The translations under genes and the position numbers were made by a program. Shown one piece after another: positions 1 to 10,700 of a DNA stretch of 64,000 nt. The DNA is from Malaya genurostris (lineage: Eukaryota > Arthropoda > Insecta > Diptera > Culicidae). The number at the start of each line of letters is the position of its first letter. Position 1 is the stretch's first letter. Location: positions 146,057,964 to 146,121,963 of the forward strand of contig NC_080571.1 in the NCBI RefSeq assembly GCF_030247185.1, written 5' to 3'. The notes below the pieces were generated by a model. That model did no database searches and was not told the DNA's origin. It was given only the letters and a program-made list of their open reading frames with translations.

Positions 1-2360
1 TTTTAGATGCTTTTGAGATTGTATATTCTACATGATCTTTGAAATTAAGTTTAGAATCTAGTAACACTCCTAAATCCTTGATTGTTGACTCCCGTTTTAG
101 AATGGTTTGCGAAATAGTATAATCATACGTGATCGTTGTTCTTTTGCTAGATAAAGAAATGATGGAAAATTTTGATGCATTTAGCACCATCCTGTTAACG
201 TTGCACCAATTCAGAAATACATATAATTGAGACTGCAAGAAACCGGTGTCATCAGGATTCTTGATGAGATGAAATAGCTTAGAATCATCGGCAAAAGATA
301 GCTTCATGCAGTTCAACGAAAAATTCATATCGTTGAGATATATAAGAATATGTACGGCCCCAGATGGCTTCCTTTGGGGACTCCGGAGCTTGCGATGAAT
401 GATGAAGTGACACAGTCACCTATTTTCACTAACATACTGCGACTCGTCAGGTATGATTCAAGCCAATTAAGGAATGATTCGCTGAATCCTAGCCGATCGA
501 GCTTGGCAACTGCTATCTGGTGATTAATCTTGTCGAAAGCTGCGGAGAAATCCGTATAAATAGCATCTACTTGATGTTGTGCTTGCAATTAACGAATGAT
601 ATAAAACGTATACGAAATTTTGATTTAGAACGTAGATCGTTCTGGCATAAACCCATGTTGAGTATCGCATATATAATTGGAGCAGTTGTGAACTATAAAT
701 TCCAGTACTATTATTTCGAATAGTTTTGATATGGCACATACAACGGCAATTCCTCGATAGTTTGAAATGTGGGATTTGTCGCCTTTCTTGTAAACAGGAA
801 AAACATTAGAAATCTTCCATCACTCTGTAAAAACTCCGCGTTGAAGAAAGATATTAAACAGCATCGTCAATGGTACAAGAAGGCTTTTAGAGCATTTTTT
901 TAACACTAGTGACGGTATACCATCAGGACCTGCACTTGAAGATGGTTTCAGCTTTAAACACGCTTTGTTAACGGCAGCACTCGTAATTCTAGGGTGAGGA
1001 CCAATCGATGAACGGAGTGGAACGTTACTGGCAGCCCTTAAAATTGGTTGTGTAGTTGAAGTTTCAACAAAGAACACTACTAAATTGAATACAGAATAAA
1101 TTGCTAATACCAGCAGAGGTCGATGCATTCAATTTACCAATAGACATGTGAGTTGGTAATCCAGATTCCTTTCTCTGGTCGTTGAGATGATTCCAGAAAC
1201 GTTTAGGATTAGTTTTAAGATTGTTCTGGATGCTGCGTTGATAATCATAGTGGAGCGCCTTATTTAGCCGTTTATATCGATTATTCACAAAAACGTAATG
1301 TGATCTTAATTGAAGTGACGGATGCTTAGTAAGTTTGTTCAATGTTGATCTTTTCACGCGTTTAAATCGTTTCAGAAGCGGATTCGACCAAGGAGGATGA
1401 CCTGGCTGACGACAAGTTTTCTTTGGAACAAACTGGTCGATTGAGTACAAAACAATGTTTGTCCAAACCGAAGCAGCGGTGTTGCAATCGTTGTCAGATA
1501 GTAGCAAGCTCCAATCTAATGATGATAAAAATCATTTCATTGCTTCGAAGTTTCCATTTTTATAATCGTAGAATATTGAATCTGAATTACGCTTAAAAAT
1601 TAGCGGTGAAGATTTCGTTATAGAGATATGGAGAGGCGGATGATGACGCAAATTCTAACGAGTGGTTCAGGTGCTTCAGCGACTAGGCAAAAAATCGAAA
1701 GCTCCTGACTGGTGAAGCAGAGATCGAGAAGGCGATTGCTGCTATTGTACTGCTCATTCAGTTGCACTAGTCCAGCAATGTTATATTCATCCAGTAGCCT
1801 GTTACAAAATTCATTGTTCAAAGACTCAGCGTGGGGAAACAGATGATTAGCGGCAGATCGAACCCATTTAATACTGGATAGATTAAAGTCTCCCAGTATA
1901 ACAATTTTATCATTCAGTGTCATTTGGTTTGAAATTGAAGAGAGAGAATTCAAGTGATGTTAAATTAAACCCATTTCGCCGACGCGATCAAGTGATATAT
2001 AAATCACGCAGATATAAAGTGTGTGGTTTTTCAGCGAAAGGGCTATCCATAACTGTTCAACATTAGCACAGTTTGGAACAGGTAGCAAGCGAGAATGGAA
2101 GTTTGAGCGGCAGGCTATCACAACGTCACCACCGCTTTTTTAATGCTATTCTGTTCGATTCGATCTTGCCTGTAAACCGAATAAGCACCTCCAAATATTT
2201 GTTTCGATAGAGTATTGTCATTCAGCCAAGTTTCGGTAAATATGTACAAATCGTATACACTATCTGCACAAGAGAGACGATATTGATCAAGATTGCCATT
2301 CATTCCTTCGATGTTTTGATAAAAAATTTCTAAACTAAAATCTGACTTTGTTGTGCTTGA
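1..2360 (-). pseudogene. CR1-like ORF2: endonuclease-reverse transcriptase, broken
   Basis: Non-LTR ORF2 nicks the target DNA (endonuclease) and copies the element RNA in place (RT). On the minus strand, EN motifs are visible as YQNIEGMNG near 2310, FTETWLND near 2220 and ILGDFNLS near 1880, followed by LLDLCFTSQ near 1720. A basic linker occupies about 1500-1130. The RT begins near 1130 (PSSSAGPDGIPS near 940), has motif A YTDFSAAFDKINH near 540-580, the SGVPKGSHLGP block near 365-400 and an intact FADD box near 280. At least four frame breaks separate these blocks (around 1960-2110, 1510-1620, 820-1130 and 340). The C-terminal part lies outside the window. Confidence 0.8.
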
Positions 2361-3313
2361 TAACGCAACGGCATTTGTTGCCGCATCACTGGGGAGCGAG
2401 GGTATGGGCGACGAATCGATAGAGGCATCGTTGCGTACGATCGTGGCGTTTTTATGTCGTTTATTTATACCCGGCTTTAACCAAGTTGCGGTCGTTCGCC
2501 GCTGCGATCGTGGCGATTGAACTTGAGTGTTGCTGTACAAGTTCTGCAGTCGAGATGAGGGATGAGACGGGTTCGGTCTACGGAAGACCGGTTGCTCTAA
2601 AAAAGGAGCAATTGTCACTACGGATGGCCAGAAGGGCGAAAAAATTAAATTTTCGAATTCACTAGGTACACTCAATTTGAACGATGCAAAAGAGAGCGGC
2701 CGATCGTTATTCTGGAGTGCGAGTTTTGCACAATAGATCGAATTGCTGTCACATTTAATTGTAGTTTGTACATAGTGTGTAATATTCTGAACTGTTTCGC
2801 TAGGCAAGAATCTAGTGATATAATACCAATGTCTGCTATCATATATTCGATCTGCTACGGGTGCAACTAACAGAGGAGTGAATTAATTGTTCGGCTCGTT
2901 ATTGGTGGAAGAAGAAATAAAAATCCTAAGCTGGCTAGGTCCTACATACGGTACATCAGAGAGTACAGATATAGTAATGGCTAGCCTGTTGGTGTTGATT
3001 GAAGCAGGTAATGGCTGGAGTGTTGCCGTTGTTCTAGACTCGGTTTTTGTGAAGTTGATGGGATGAGATGTAGCATATGGAACTTTTTCAGAAAGATTGA
3101 TTGTTGAAGGCGGCATAGCTGGTACGATTGTCTGTGTAGAGTTGATTGCCGTTGATCTACTGTTGTGCGAATTAGATTTGGTGGTTGTGGTGGCGGTGAT
3201 GATGGACGGTGAAGGCAGAACAGAGTTGATGTGATTGCTGGTAGAGAATATCGGTGGTGGAAAGCTTGAACTGGTGGTGAATGTGCAACAGCCCTAATTT
3301 TATCATAGATCAA
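2361..3313 (-). pseudogene. CR1-like ORF1, Ser/Thr/Pro-rich
   Basis: Upstream of the endonuclease the minus strand encodes a low-complexity Ser/Thr/Pro/Gln-rich stretch (about 2880-3313) in two overlapping frames. It is followed by a segment at about 2600-2807 with the pattern FASFKLSVP then FWPSVVTIAPF, which resembles the conserved C-terminal part of ORF1 in CR1/Jockey-group elements (FxSFKxGxP then FWPxGVxVxxF). ORF1 proteins of this group bind RNA. Unusually, this segment continues without a stop into the endonuclease, so ORF1 and ORF2 look fused in this copy. Frame changes near 2880 and 3000-3110 show it is decayed. Assignment rests on position and weak motifs. Confidence 0.55.
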
Positions 3314-3331
3314 GATCAGGCTAAAATCATA

Positions 3332-3515
3332 TCAAAAGATCTTCTGAAAACATAATTCGCTATACCTTAGCTAGAACAAATAGTATATTAGTAAAGTTAT
3401 TGCGGTGCTCACGGCTGCCTATTTCAAAAGATCTTCTGAAAACATAATTCGCTATACCTTAGCTAGAACAGATAGTATATTAGTAAAGTTATTGCGGTGC
3501 TCACGGCTGCCTATT
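3332..3515. repeat. Two tandem 92-bp units at the 5' side of the CR1-like element
   Basis: Bases 3332-3423 are repeated at 3424-3515 with about one mismatch. The pair sits immediately upstream (minus-strand sense) of ORF1, where some non-LTR elements carry tandem promoter monomers. The promoter role is inferred from position only. Confidence 0.85.
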
Positions 3516-4160
3516 TCAAGTAAAAACTGTACCACTGAGCGAGGAAAGCATGTTCAGACAAGTTAATTGATTATGTACACAAGCGGCGCGATCGCGCGAC
3601 AATCGCATATATCCATAGCAATGAAAACATGTATATTGATTATATGTGGTAGTTAGTAAACCCAAGAATGCCCAGTATGAATTATTTAGGTCACCTTAAC
3701 GTAAATACGCCGGAAAAGAACATTTCGCATTTAAGAGTTAGCAGTGAATTCCAGATATATGTAAAGATGGAATATATATAATTTTTGGTTAGGTAGCAAT
3801 ATTTTGAGTATAAAAAGGGCGGTTTTTCAATTTATCGAGGCTTCGTAGTTCAATTGTTGGTCCCAAAACACCAGAGCTCTTCGTTGTTTTTCCACTTTGC
3901 CTCCCTTGGTCGATCTACTTCCTTATTTGTAACGCAGGCGGGGAATCAGATTAACCATACGACCAGACTTAGTATCGGCTTGTAACGCAGGACGGTACTA
4001 ACTGGACGAAGGACTCCACCCAAAAGTCTATAGCGTGTAGCATTTACGCAGAACCTTGCTCGAACGTTGGTCAACCGGTGGAAGTGATTAAAGTAGAAGT
4101 TAGGTCAGGCGCAGGATTATGTGCTGTAGGGAAGTCAGTGTGTTATAATGTAAATCCAGT
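3516..4160. other. Unassigned stretch with a TATA-like box
   Basis: No supported reading frame. It contains a TATA-like sequence near 3809 followed by GC-richer DNA to about 4150. The layout could be a solo LTR or the 5' flank of a lost element, but I could not define ends. Confidence 0.3.
3809..3816 (+). promoter_or_regulatory. TATA-like box
   Basis: TATAAAAAGGG on the plus strand, with an arthropod initiator-like AGTTCAAT about 30-40 bases downstream. No gene of its own can be assigned, so it may be a remnant LTR promoter or chance. Confidence 0.3.
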
Positions 4161-4162
4161 AA

Positions 4163-4562
4163 GAAGGGAAAAAACCCTTCTTAATCCACCTAGTGGTGTG
4201 ATAATGCCTTTTTCTTCTTTCATAACAGTCTCATGAAAATATGTTTCGTACTTTTATTAAATAATTTTGGATACTAATTTTAACACCAATTGATTCAGAT
4301 TGATTCGAGTAGTTCACAAAAGCATGTTTCAGTGTTTATGTCACACAGTCAGCATCATTTCTCCAAACTAGTGCTTGACATTTGCGTTGCCTATTTGTAT
4401 GAGAACAGTGATGCTAATCTAACAAATCCACCTAGTGGTGTGATAATGCCTTTCTCTTCTTTCATAATAGTCTCATGAAAATATGTTTCATACTTTTATT
4501 AAATAATTTTAGACACTAATTTTGACAACAATTGATGCAGATTGATTCGAGTAGTTCACAAA
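4163..4562. repeat. Direct duplication, about 242-bp spacing
   Basis: A block starting with AATCCACCTAGTGGTGTGAT at about 4182 recurs at about 4424 with few changes for some 135 bases (through GATTCGAGTAGTTCACAAAA). The head of this block resembles the one at 5660-5690, so it is part of a dispersed composite repeat. Confidence 0.75.
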
Positions 4563-4900
4563 AAATTTTTGATGCCAAAAGGCTTAGAATTGCATGAAAC
4601 GTCGAGATTTATTGTCATCTCGAAAAAATTTTTTTTTGAAAAAGTCGACTTTTTGGGACTTAGAAAAAATATGAAATATGAAAGTCCCAGAAAGTTGATT
4701 TTTTCAAAAAAAAATTTTTTAAGATGACACTAAATTTCGATGTTTCATGCAGTTTTAAGAGTTTCGGCATCAAAAAAAATTTTCGATTTTGGAAATTTCA
4801 TTTACTCCCCCCTATGGTGCTTTTTCAAGATCGAAAATTGTCAAACCTTTACCACCGGGCAGCACCCTTTAAGCATGTCTGATTTAGGTCAAATTTTGCA
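4560..4900. repeat. Long-hairpin repeat, copy 1
   Basis: The arm starting GATGCCAAAAGGCTTAG near 4570 is matched in inverted form by the arm ending TTTCGGCATC near 4775, giving an imperfect stem of roughly 110 bases around an A/T-rich centre near 4675. The stem and its right flank (to about 4900, including CGGGCAGCACC) recur at 5747-6083 as a direct repeat. No transposase; a foldback/MITE-type element is likely. Confidence 0.75.
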
Positions 4901-5014
4901 CGAAGGCTTTTTTCGAGGTGCTTAAACTTTTGAGCACTAGAACTTAACGAAAATAGAGGTGATCCCAAAATTTTGGCACCCTTATATATATAAGAACGGT
5001 AGAAATCATCGTGT
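4901..5014. other. Short spacer between repeats
   Basis: Nothing recognised; it ends in a TATATA run directly before the tandem array. Confidence 0.4.
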
Positions 5015-5518
5015 TTTGTCGGTTACGTCACTTATGCCATCATATATCTGGAACCAAAAGTCACAACCATTTGATCTTCAAACTTGATCAATGGCCCGAC
5101 AGTAGCTTTCAAACGAGCCCAAGCTTGTTAAAATCGGTTCAGCCATCTCTGAGAAAATTGAGCGCGTTCAAATACAACGCTTTTTGTCGGTTACGTCACT
5201 TATACAATCATATCTCCGGAACCAAAAGTCACAGCCATTTGATCTTCGAACTTGATCAATGGCCCGATAGTAGCTTTCAAACGAGCCCAAGTTTGTTAAA
5301 ATCGGTTCAGCCATCTCTGAGAAAATTGAGCGCGTTCAAATACAACGCTTTTTGTCGGTTACGTCACTTATACAATCATATCTCCGGAACCAAAAGTCAC
5401 AGCCATTTGATCTTCGAACTTGATCAATGGCCCAACAGTAGCTTTCAAACGAGCCCGAGTTTGTTCAAATCGGTTCAGCCATCTCTGAGAAAATTGAGCG
5501 CGTTCAAATATCTTCGAA
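5015..5518. repeat. Three tandem 168-bp units
   Basis: The start TTTGTCGGTTACGTCACTTA occurs at 5015, 5183 and 5351, an exact 168-bp period. Because 168 is 56 codons, an open frame runs through all three units, but its composition and repetition argue against a protein. The unit contains CGGTTCAGCCATCTCTGAGA, whose reverse complement occurs near 28545-28565, so this array belongs to the same family as the repeats at 28.4-29.3 kb but in the opposite orientation. Confidence 0.9.
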
Positions 5519-5700
5519 AAGTGCACACACATACACACCCACATACATACACACACACAGACATTTTCCGATCTCGACGAACTGAGTCGAATGGGTCTCC
5601 GTGACTCCGTTCTAAAGTCGGTTTTTCCAGCAATTCTAATACCTTTCTATAGAGAAAGGCAAAAAGCCTTCTCAGTCCACTTAGTGGAATTTTCATATAT
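5519..5700. repeat. CA-rich tail and palindromic end of the array repeat
   Basis: A CA/CACA-rich run (5523-5560), then ATTTTCCGATCTCGACGAAC, then CCTTTCTATAGAGAAAGG near 5642, an almost perfect palindrome. The same parts occur in reversed order at 28376-28530 (CCTTTCTCATATAGAGAGG, then a TG-rich run), showing this is one dispersed repeat family. Confidence 0.7.
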
Positions 5701-6083
5701 CTTGAAAAATCACCATAGGGGTCAGTACATGAAATTTTCGAAATCGGAAAAAAAAATTTTGATGCCAAAAGGCTTAGAATTGCATGAAACGTCGAGATTT
5801 AGTGTCATCTCGAAAAAAAATTTTTTTGAAAAAATCAACTTTTTGGGACTAATATGAAAATTTTTCCAAGTCCCAGAAAGTTAATTTTTTCAATAAATTT
5901 TTTTTTTGAGATGACACTAAATTTCGATGTTTCATGCAGTTTTAAGAGTTTTGGCATCAAAAAAAATTTTCGATTTCGGAAAATTCATGTACTCCCCCCT
6001 ATGGTGCTTTTTCAAGATCGAAAATTGTCAAACCTTTACCATCGGGCAGCACCCCTTACGCATGTCCGATTTAGCTCAAATTT
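5701..6083. repeat. Long-hairpin repeat, copy 2
   Basis: The left arm from CTTGAAAAATCACCATAGGG at 5701 pairs with the right arm ending CTATGGTGCTTTTTCAAG at about 6016. This gives a 316-bp imperfect palindrome centred near 5858; the right flank to 6083 matches copy 1 at 4787-4900. The palindrome and lack of coding sequence indicate a foldback-type non-autonomous element. Confidence 0.8.
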
Positions 6084-7037
6084 CATTTGTGGTGAAAGCG
6101 GAAAAAAAGAACATTTGAAAAAAAAGAACGCTATTCGAGAGGAGGTATTGTACCGCTAGTGAATTTAAAATGAAGAAAATTATAATCAGGTGAGTCTACA
6201 TTTAAATTTTTTATATAGTGCACAAATAAACGCACGACAAGGCAGATTTAGGAATCCAGCGGTCTGTAGATTGTCGGTACCAGTGATATCCGCGGTCATG
6301 CTGAAAATTTGCGGGCGCTAGAGTGGAAAAAAAGTTAGGATTTATTAATGAATTTTCATTTTGTGTTCTTCCCGTGCTAATGTGAGCACATAATCGATAA
6401 ATTGACAAAACGTGCAAACGCAGCATATGCAGTTAGGTACATGTCGGCAATAATATCATTGGGTAGCTATTGCACTTGACGCGCGCGCGTATGAAATGAA
6501 ATAAAAACAGACATATATCTGCCTCGTATTTTCGACAACCGCTTATGCTTCGGCAATGATTGTTTTTTAATATTCTGCAACCAACTATAACATAAGAAAA
6601 AATATCGGAACAATTAGTTTTGCATTTTAAATTCAAAATATCGTTTATGGAACAAATAAATCTCAAATTAAACGGTAGAACGTTTTCTTGTACTAATCAA
6701 TATATTGAAACCCATTCACAATGACGACATGTCATCCACGATTCAAAGTAACAACCTATGCACATATCCGGAATAGTGACAAAAGCGCAAACAATGCATT
6801 TTAAGCCATGCGCATAGCAGCGGTATGATGATACATCCAGTGTAAATAATAATAATAAAGGGTAGTAACTTCGCGCGATCGACTTCGCGAACGATTGAAC
6901 CATTACTAGCGCAGGTTAAATTCTCGTATGGTATGTAACACTAGGAAATTTGAAACTGTGTTGGCCATGGTCAAGATATTGCAACCTACGATGATTTGTA
7001 GATGTTTGGAACATATCAAATTTGCTATTGACTGACA
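6084..7037. other. AT-rich DNA, no gene recognised
   Basis: Small open frames on the minus strand have no recognisable motifs. No repeat shared with the rest of the window was noticed. Confidence 0.5.
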
Positions 7038-7051
7038 AGTATTTCGAGATT
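7038..7051. repeat. 14-bp target-site duplication, left
   Basis: AGTATTTCGAGATT here is repeated at 17736-17749 directly after the A-rich end of the I-clade element, marking both ends of its insertion. Confidence 0.85.
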
Positions 7052-7493
7052 ATTCGTAACCGAATGTTCGAAGTGAACACACGCGTTTTTTTTAAAAATC
7101 GACATCGGTAAGACGAAGGTGCCTATCACAGCAGAGGCTGTAGTATAGGCATTAAATAAAAGTGATAAAAAGTAGCATCCCCGCAAGTGAGTTCTGTCTG
7201 TGCACCGGTTTCGTATCGGTATCGACAGTAAACGCTATTGTGCTATCCTCGGGCAGCAGTTATTTCTATTGTCTGCTACCCGCATCGCAGCAGCCAAATC
7301 TTGAGTCAAGGTCACGCTGCGACACAACGAAGGAGTGAAGAAGCAACTCACCTAACAGCGTACCGTGACATACTGTTAAGTATTTTCTCAAACTTTCTCT
7401 TTCTAGTTTTACTATTCATATATTTTCTTTTCATTTTATTTCTTTCATTCTCATTTCAAGTGCGGGAGACTTCTTTACTCCCGCACTTTAAAT
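7052..7493 (+). other. 5' UTR of the I-clade element
   Basis: About 440 bases between the left duplication and the ORF1 start. Non-LTR elements of this group have internal promoters in this position; no box is certain here. A pyrimidine-rich run precedes the ATG. Confidence 0.6.
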
Positions 7494-8902
7494 ATGAATA
7501 TTGATGACAGTGGGGGTGTCTCGGAGGAGGGTGAAGCTTCTAAATGTTCTTCGTTCATTTACGAGAAACATTTAGAAGCTGAGTTTGCTTCCGAGATACC
7601 ATCTACCCCTCCGATACCATCTACCCCTCCGATACCATCTCCCCCTCCGATGCCATCTCCCTCTCCGATGCCACCATCTCCCTCTAAGATATTGCCTGCT
7701 CGCCAAAAAGTTTACCAAGACGATGGCTCGGGGGGTCCGTGGGTGGTATACTTCCGGCCCAATATAAAATCTCTCAGAGTTTTAAATATTGCTCGGGACC
7801 TCACAAAACACTACTCGGTAATAAAAACAATAGATAACGTTTCGCCAAACAAGTTACGCGTTGTTGTGTCCGACCTGAAGCAAGCAAACGAGATTGCTAC
7901 CAGCGAGTTGTTCACGGGGGAGATCGACGGTGTGGTCCGTGACGAAAGTCTGACAATCGAAGATCTGATGAAGGACGAGGTAGGCCGTTTCAAAAACCCC
8001 GACCTTCAACCAGTGAAAATTTTGGAGTGCAAGAAATCGATAGATGGTAAATTTTACCAATCGGACTCATTTCGCGTGACTTTTGCCGGATCTGCACTTC
8101 CAAATTATTTGGTAGTGAGTGGAGTTCGTCTACCTGTTCGGCTGTATGTACCGCAGGTAATGCATTGTACAAGCTGCAAACAGCTAGGTCATACGGCAAC
8201 CTATTGTTGCAGCAAACTGCGATGCGGCAAATGCGGAGAGACCCATGAGGACGATCTCTGCAGAAGAGCAGTGGAAAAGTGTTGCTACTGCGGAGATAAT
8301 CCTCATGATCTTTCGGTGTGCCCTACGTACATACAGCGTGCGGAGAAATTGAAGCGATCCGTGAAAGAACGTTCCAAACGTTCTTATGCGGAAATCTTTA
8401 AAAGAACCACTCCATCGACCCCTGAGAACCCGTTTGCAATCTTGCCAGTTGAAGAGGGTACTTCTGACGACCCAGGCGAAGGACCGTCCTACACACAGGT
8501 TGATGGAAGCAGGAAAAGACAAAATCTGGCTTCCCCAAGCTTCCTTGTAAAGGCCTCAGACTGTCCTCTTCGTCACAAAAGTACCAAACGGAAACGAAAA
8601 GTGCTGAATCAAAACCGAAGCAAACACCTCCTGGGTTCAAAAAGCTTAGTGAAGATAAGGAGTACCCAGCACTTCCTGGGGCATCAAAAAACCCGAATGA
8701 CCCCAAAGCACAACCAGAAAATCCAACAAACGCTGGATTATTGAAATTTTCTGATATCGTGGACTGGATATTAGCAGCCTTCAATATTACCGATCCTATA
8801 AAAAGTTTCCTAACTGCTCTACTGCCAACAGTAAGGACATTTTTAAAACAGTTGACTGAACAATGGCCCCTCCTTGCAGCGATCATATCTTTTGATGGAT
8901 AA
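7494..8902 (+). pseudogene. I-clade ORF1, gag-like nucleic-acid-binding protein
   Basis: ORF1 of I elements binds element RNA and forms cytoplasmic particles. The frame opens at 7494 (MNIDDSGG). A Pro/Ser-rich repeat (IPSTPP units from 18-bp DNA repeats, about 7600-7680) is followed by an RRM-like region (about residues 80-190, with KLRVVVSDLKQANEI). Three zinc knuckles lie near residues 224-278: CTSCKQLGHTATYC, CGKCGETHEDDLC and CYCGDNPHDLSVC. The first frame stops at 8744. A better continuation lies in another frame, from about 8620 (PPGFKKLSEDKEYPAL) to a stop at 8902 after WPLLAAIISFDG, so one frameshift occurred between about 8540 and 8620. Intact length would be about 470 residues, near the family norm. 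Confidence 0.88.
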
Positions 8903-8929
8903 TTTACCACTGAGAATCGAAGATATGAT

Positions 8930-9483
8930 CATTGTGCTTCAGAGGTATTGCTGAAGTATATTCCCAAAACTTGACTTTATACACACTAGTAACTGCGATG
9001 TATTCTCCTTGAGTGAAACTTGACTGACTTCTAACATTAACCTCGACTTCCATAATTTCAACATAATCCGCCTGGATCGAGGAGACTCTTATGGAGGGGT
9101 ATTTTTAGGGACTAAAATGCTATTCATTCTATCGTATTAACCTTATCCCCTCGACACCGGGAATTGAAGTTGTTGTTTGCCAAATTAATATTAAAGGCAA
9201 AGATCTATGTATAGCTTCTATCTACATTCCTCCCAGAGTCTTGATAGGGCATCGTCGGCTTGCAGACATCAAAGAACTTCTTCCTTCACCGCGGCTGGTT
9301 TTAGGGAACTTTAACTCGCATGGTACAGGATGGGGCTGCTTATATGATGATAACCGTTCTTCGTTAATCCAAGATCTGTGTGGCAACTTCAATTTGACAA
9401 TTCTAAACACGGGAGTAATGACAGGGAACCCTAGACCGCCAGCACAACCAAGTGCGCTGGATTTATCCCTTTGCTCGACTTCG
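8930..9483 (+). pseudogene. I-clade ORF2, endonuclease N-terminal part
   Basis: In pieces of several frames one reads LSET near 9010, FHNFNIIRLDRGDSYGGV near 9047-9100, GIEVVVCQINIKGKDLCIAS near 9163-9215, then LVLGNFNSHGTGWG near 9297-9335 and LDLSLCSTS at the end. These are the endonuclease blocks of I-clade ORF2. The usual GDFN metal-site motif reads GNFN here. There are in-frame stops and a frameshift near 9140-9160. The frame ends at 9483 where the LOA-like element begins and resumes at 14057 after a duplicated 164-bp segment. Confidence 0.85.
9320..9483. repeat. 164-bp direct repeat flanking the LOA-like insertion, left copy
   Basis: Identical to 14057-14220 except for three substitutions that I counted by eye. 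It is I-element ORF2 sequence duplicated on both sides of the inserted element, so it reads as a very long target-site duplication. Confidence 0.9.
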
Positions 9484-9975
9484 GCCATCCAAGGAAGTTG
9501 ACCATCAATGTCAACTTCCCTCTCTGAGCAGCCTAGATAGCCGTGTAGTGTCGGTAGCGGTTTCCCAACTGGCTAAAAATAACGCTACGGTCCACCTGTA
9601 CCGGTGGTATAAGTCCACCAAACAGGTAAGCCGTGTGGCATCCGACGGAATTATTTTTTACCAAGAATTGATCCACTGGATTCCTGCTCCATGTCGTAAA
9701 AGGCCACAAAAATAGGAACTCCTAAGTCAAGGTGTATTTCCGTGCTGATGGCTGAATGGCTGCAGGAGGTTAAACAATGCAGTCGTGAACGGAATATCTT
9801 GGGGATGCTCTGGCACAGTGGACGACTTCTTTCTTCGCAACTCGTGGAATTTAAATGATTAAAACATTTAAAAAAATCCTTACATGGTTCGCTATAGGCG
9901 ATTATAAGCCAATATATTTGGTTTCTTGTAGTTGTTGTACGATAAGTGCTGGAGGTGGAATGTTCGTTACTCTAA
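9484..9975 (+). other. 5' part of the LOA-like element
   Basis: About 490 bases before the endonuclease. Small frames only; no ORF1 recognised, so either the element is single-ORF or ORF1 is lost. Confidence 0.5.
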
Positions 9976-10700
9976 TTGATAATGGTTAGAGTGGCACAAA
10001 TCAATCTTCAGCATAAACGTACAGCAACTATGAATCTATCCAGACTTCTGCAAGAAGGTAGAGCTTCTATAGCTTTGGTTCAAGAACCATATTTCCAAAA
10101 GGGAAACTTCTACGTTGGAAAATTGTTAAACCCAGTCTTTGTTGCCTTCAACAAGAACGGTATGACTAATCCACGTGAAATGCCTCGAGCATGCATCCTT
10201 GCAAATAGTGCTCTCGATGTTTCTCTAATATCGGAGCTCACAACTCGGGATATTTGTGCTGTCACAGTTGGTATGACTATTGATGGGATAGAAAGGAAAC
10301 ATGTCTATTGTTCGGCATATTTACCGCATAACCAACCTTCGCCAAGCGATGACTTCAAAAGGTTGTATCATACTGCTGCAAGAGTGATTTACCGCTTGTA
10401 ATCGGCAGTGACATAAATTCTCACCATATCATTTGGGGCCGCACAGATATAAATTCGAGAGGCTCTGATATGATGGAATTTGTGAGCAGTACAAACCTGC
10501 ACATAGTCAATGCAGGAAACCGTCCAACTTTTGCGAGATCTGGAAGAGAGGAGGTTTTGGACATAACTCTCTGCTCTGATAGAATTGCGCATGAGTTGGT
10601 GAATTGGCTCGTCTCCGATGAGCTCGAACCTTCGTTGTCTGATCACAAGTACATATTCTTTGATCATGCAAACGTTAAATTTGATATTATCACATATCGC
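9976..10700 (+). pseudogene. LOA-like ORF, endonuclease domain
   Basis: The endonuclease nicks the target to start reverse transcription. The frame opens with RVAQINLQHKRTATMNL, followed by LVQEPYFQKGN and CSAYLPHNQPSPSDDF. It stops at 10401, but the next frame continues at about 10383 with LPLVIGSDINSHHIIWG, so a single-base indel lies near 10380. Later blocks are GNRPTFARSGREEVLDITLCS and the catalytic SDHKYI near 10640. All expected endonuclease blocks (QxN, QEP, SDxN, SDH) are present across the two frames. Confidence 0.85.

Larger units (their letters stand above)
1..3520 (-). mobile_element. CR1-like non-LTR retrotransposon, left copy (3' end outside window)
   Basis: Reading the minus strand from about 3.5 kb down to base 1 gives, in order, a Ser/Thr/Pro-rich ORF1-like region, an apurinic-endonuclease-like region, a linker and a reverse transcriptase; the RT continues off the left edge. 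The order ORF1-EN-RT with no RNase H and no LTR is that of the CR1/Jockey group. The RT wording (DFSAAFDKINH, then SGVPxGSHLGP) resembles CR1-clade mosquito elements (T1/Q type); the exact clade is an inference. Stops and frameshifts make it inactive. A second copy of the same family lies at 61511-64000 in the same orientation. Confidence 0.8.

Noticed and set aside
5011..5604. 197-codon open frame with three repeated 56-residue blocks
   Set aside because: It follows only because the 168-bp DNA repeat is a multiple of three; the same DNA family elsewhere has no frame.
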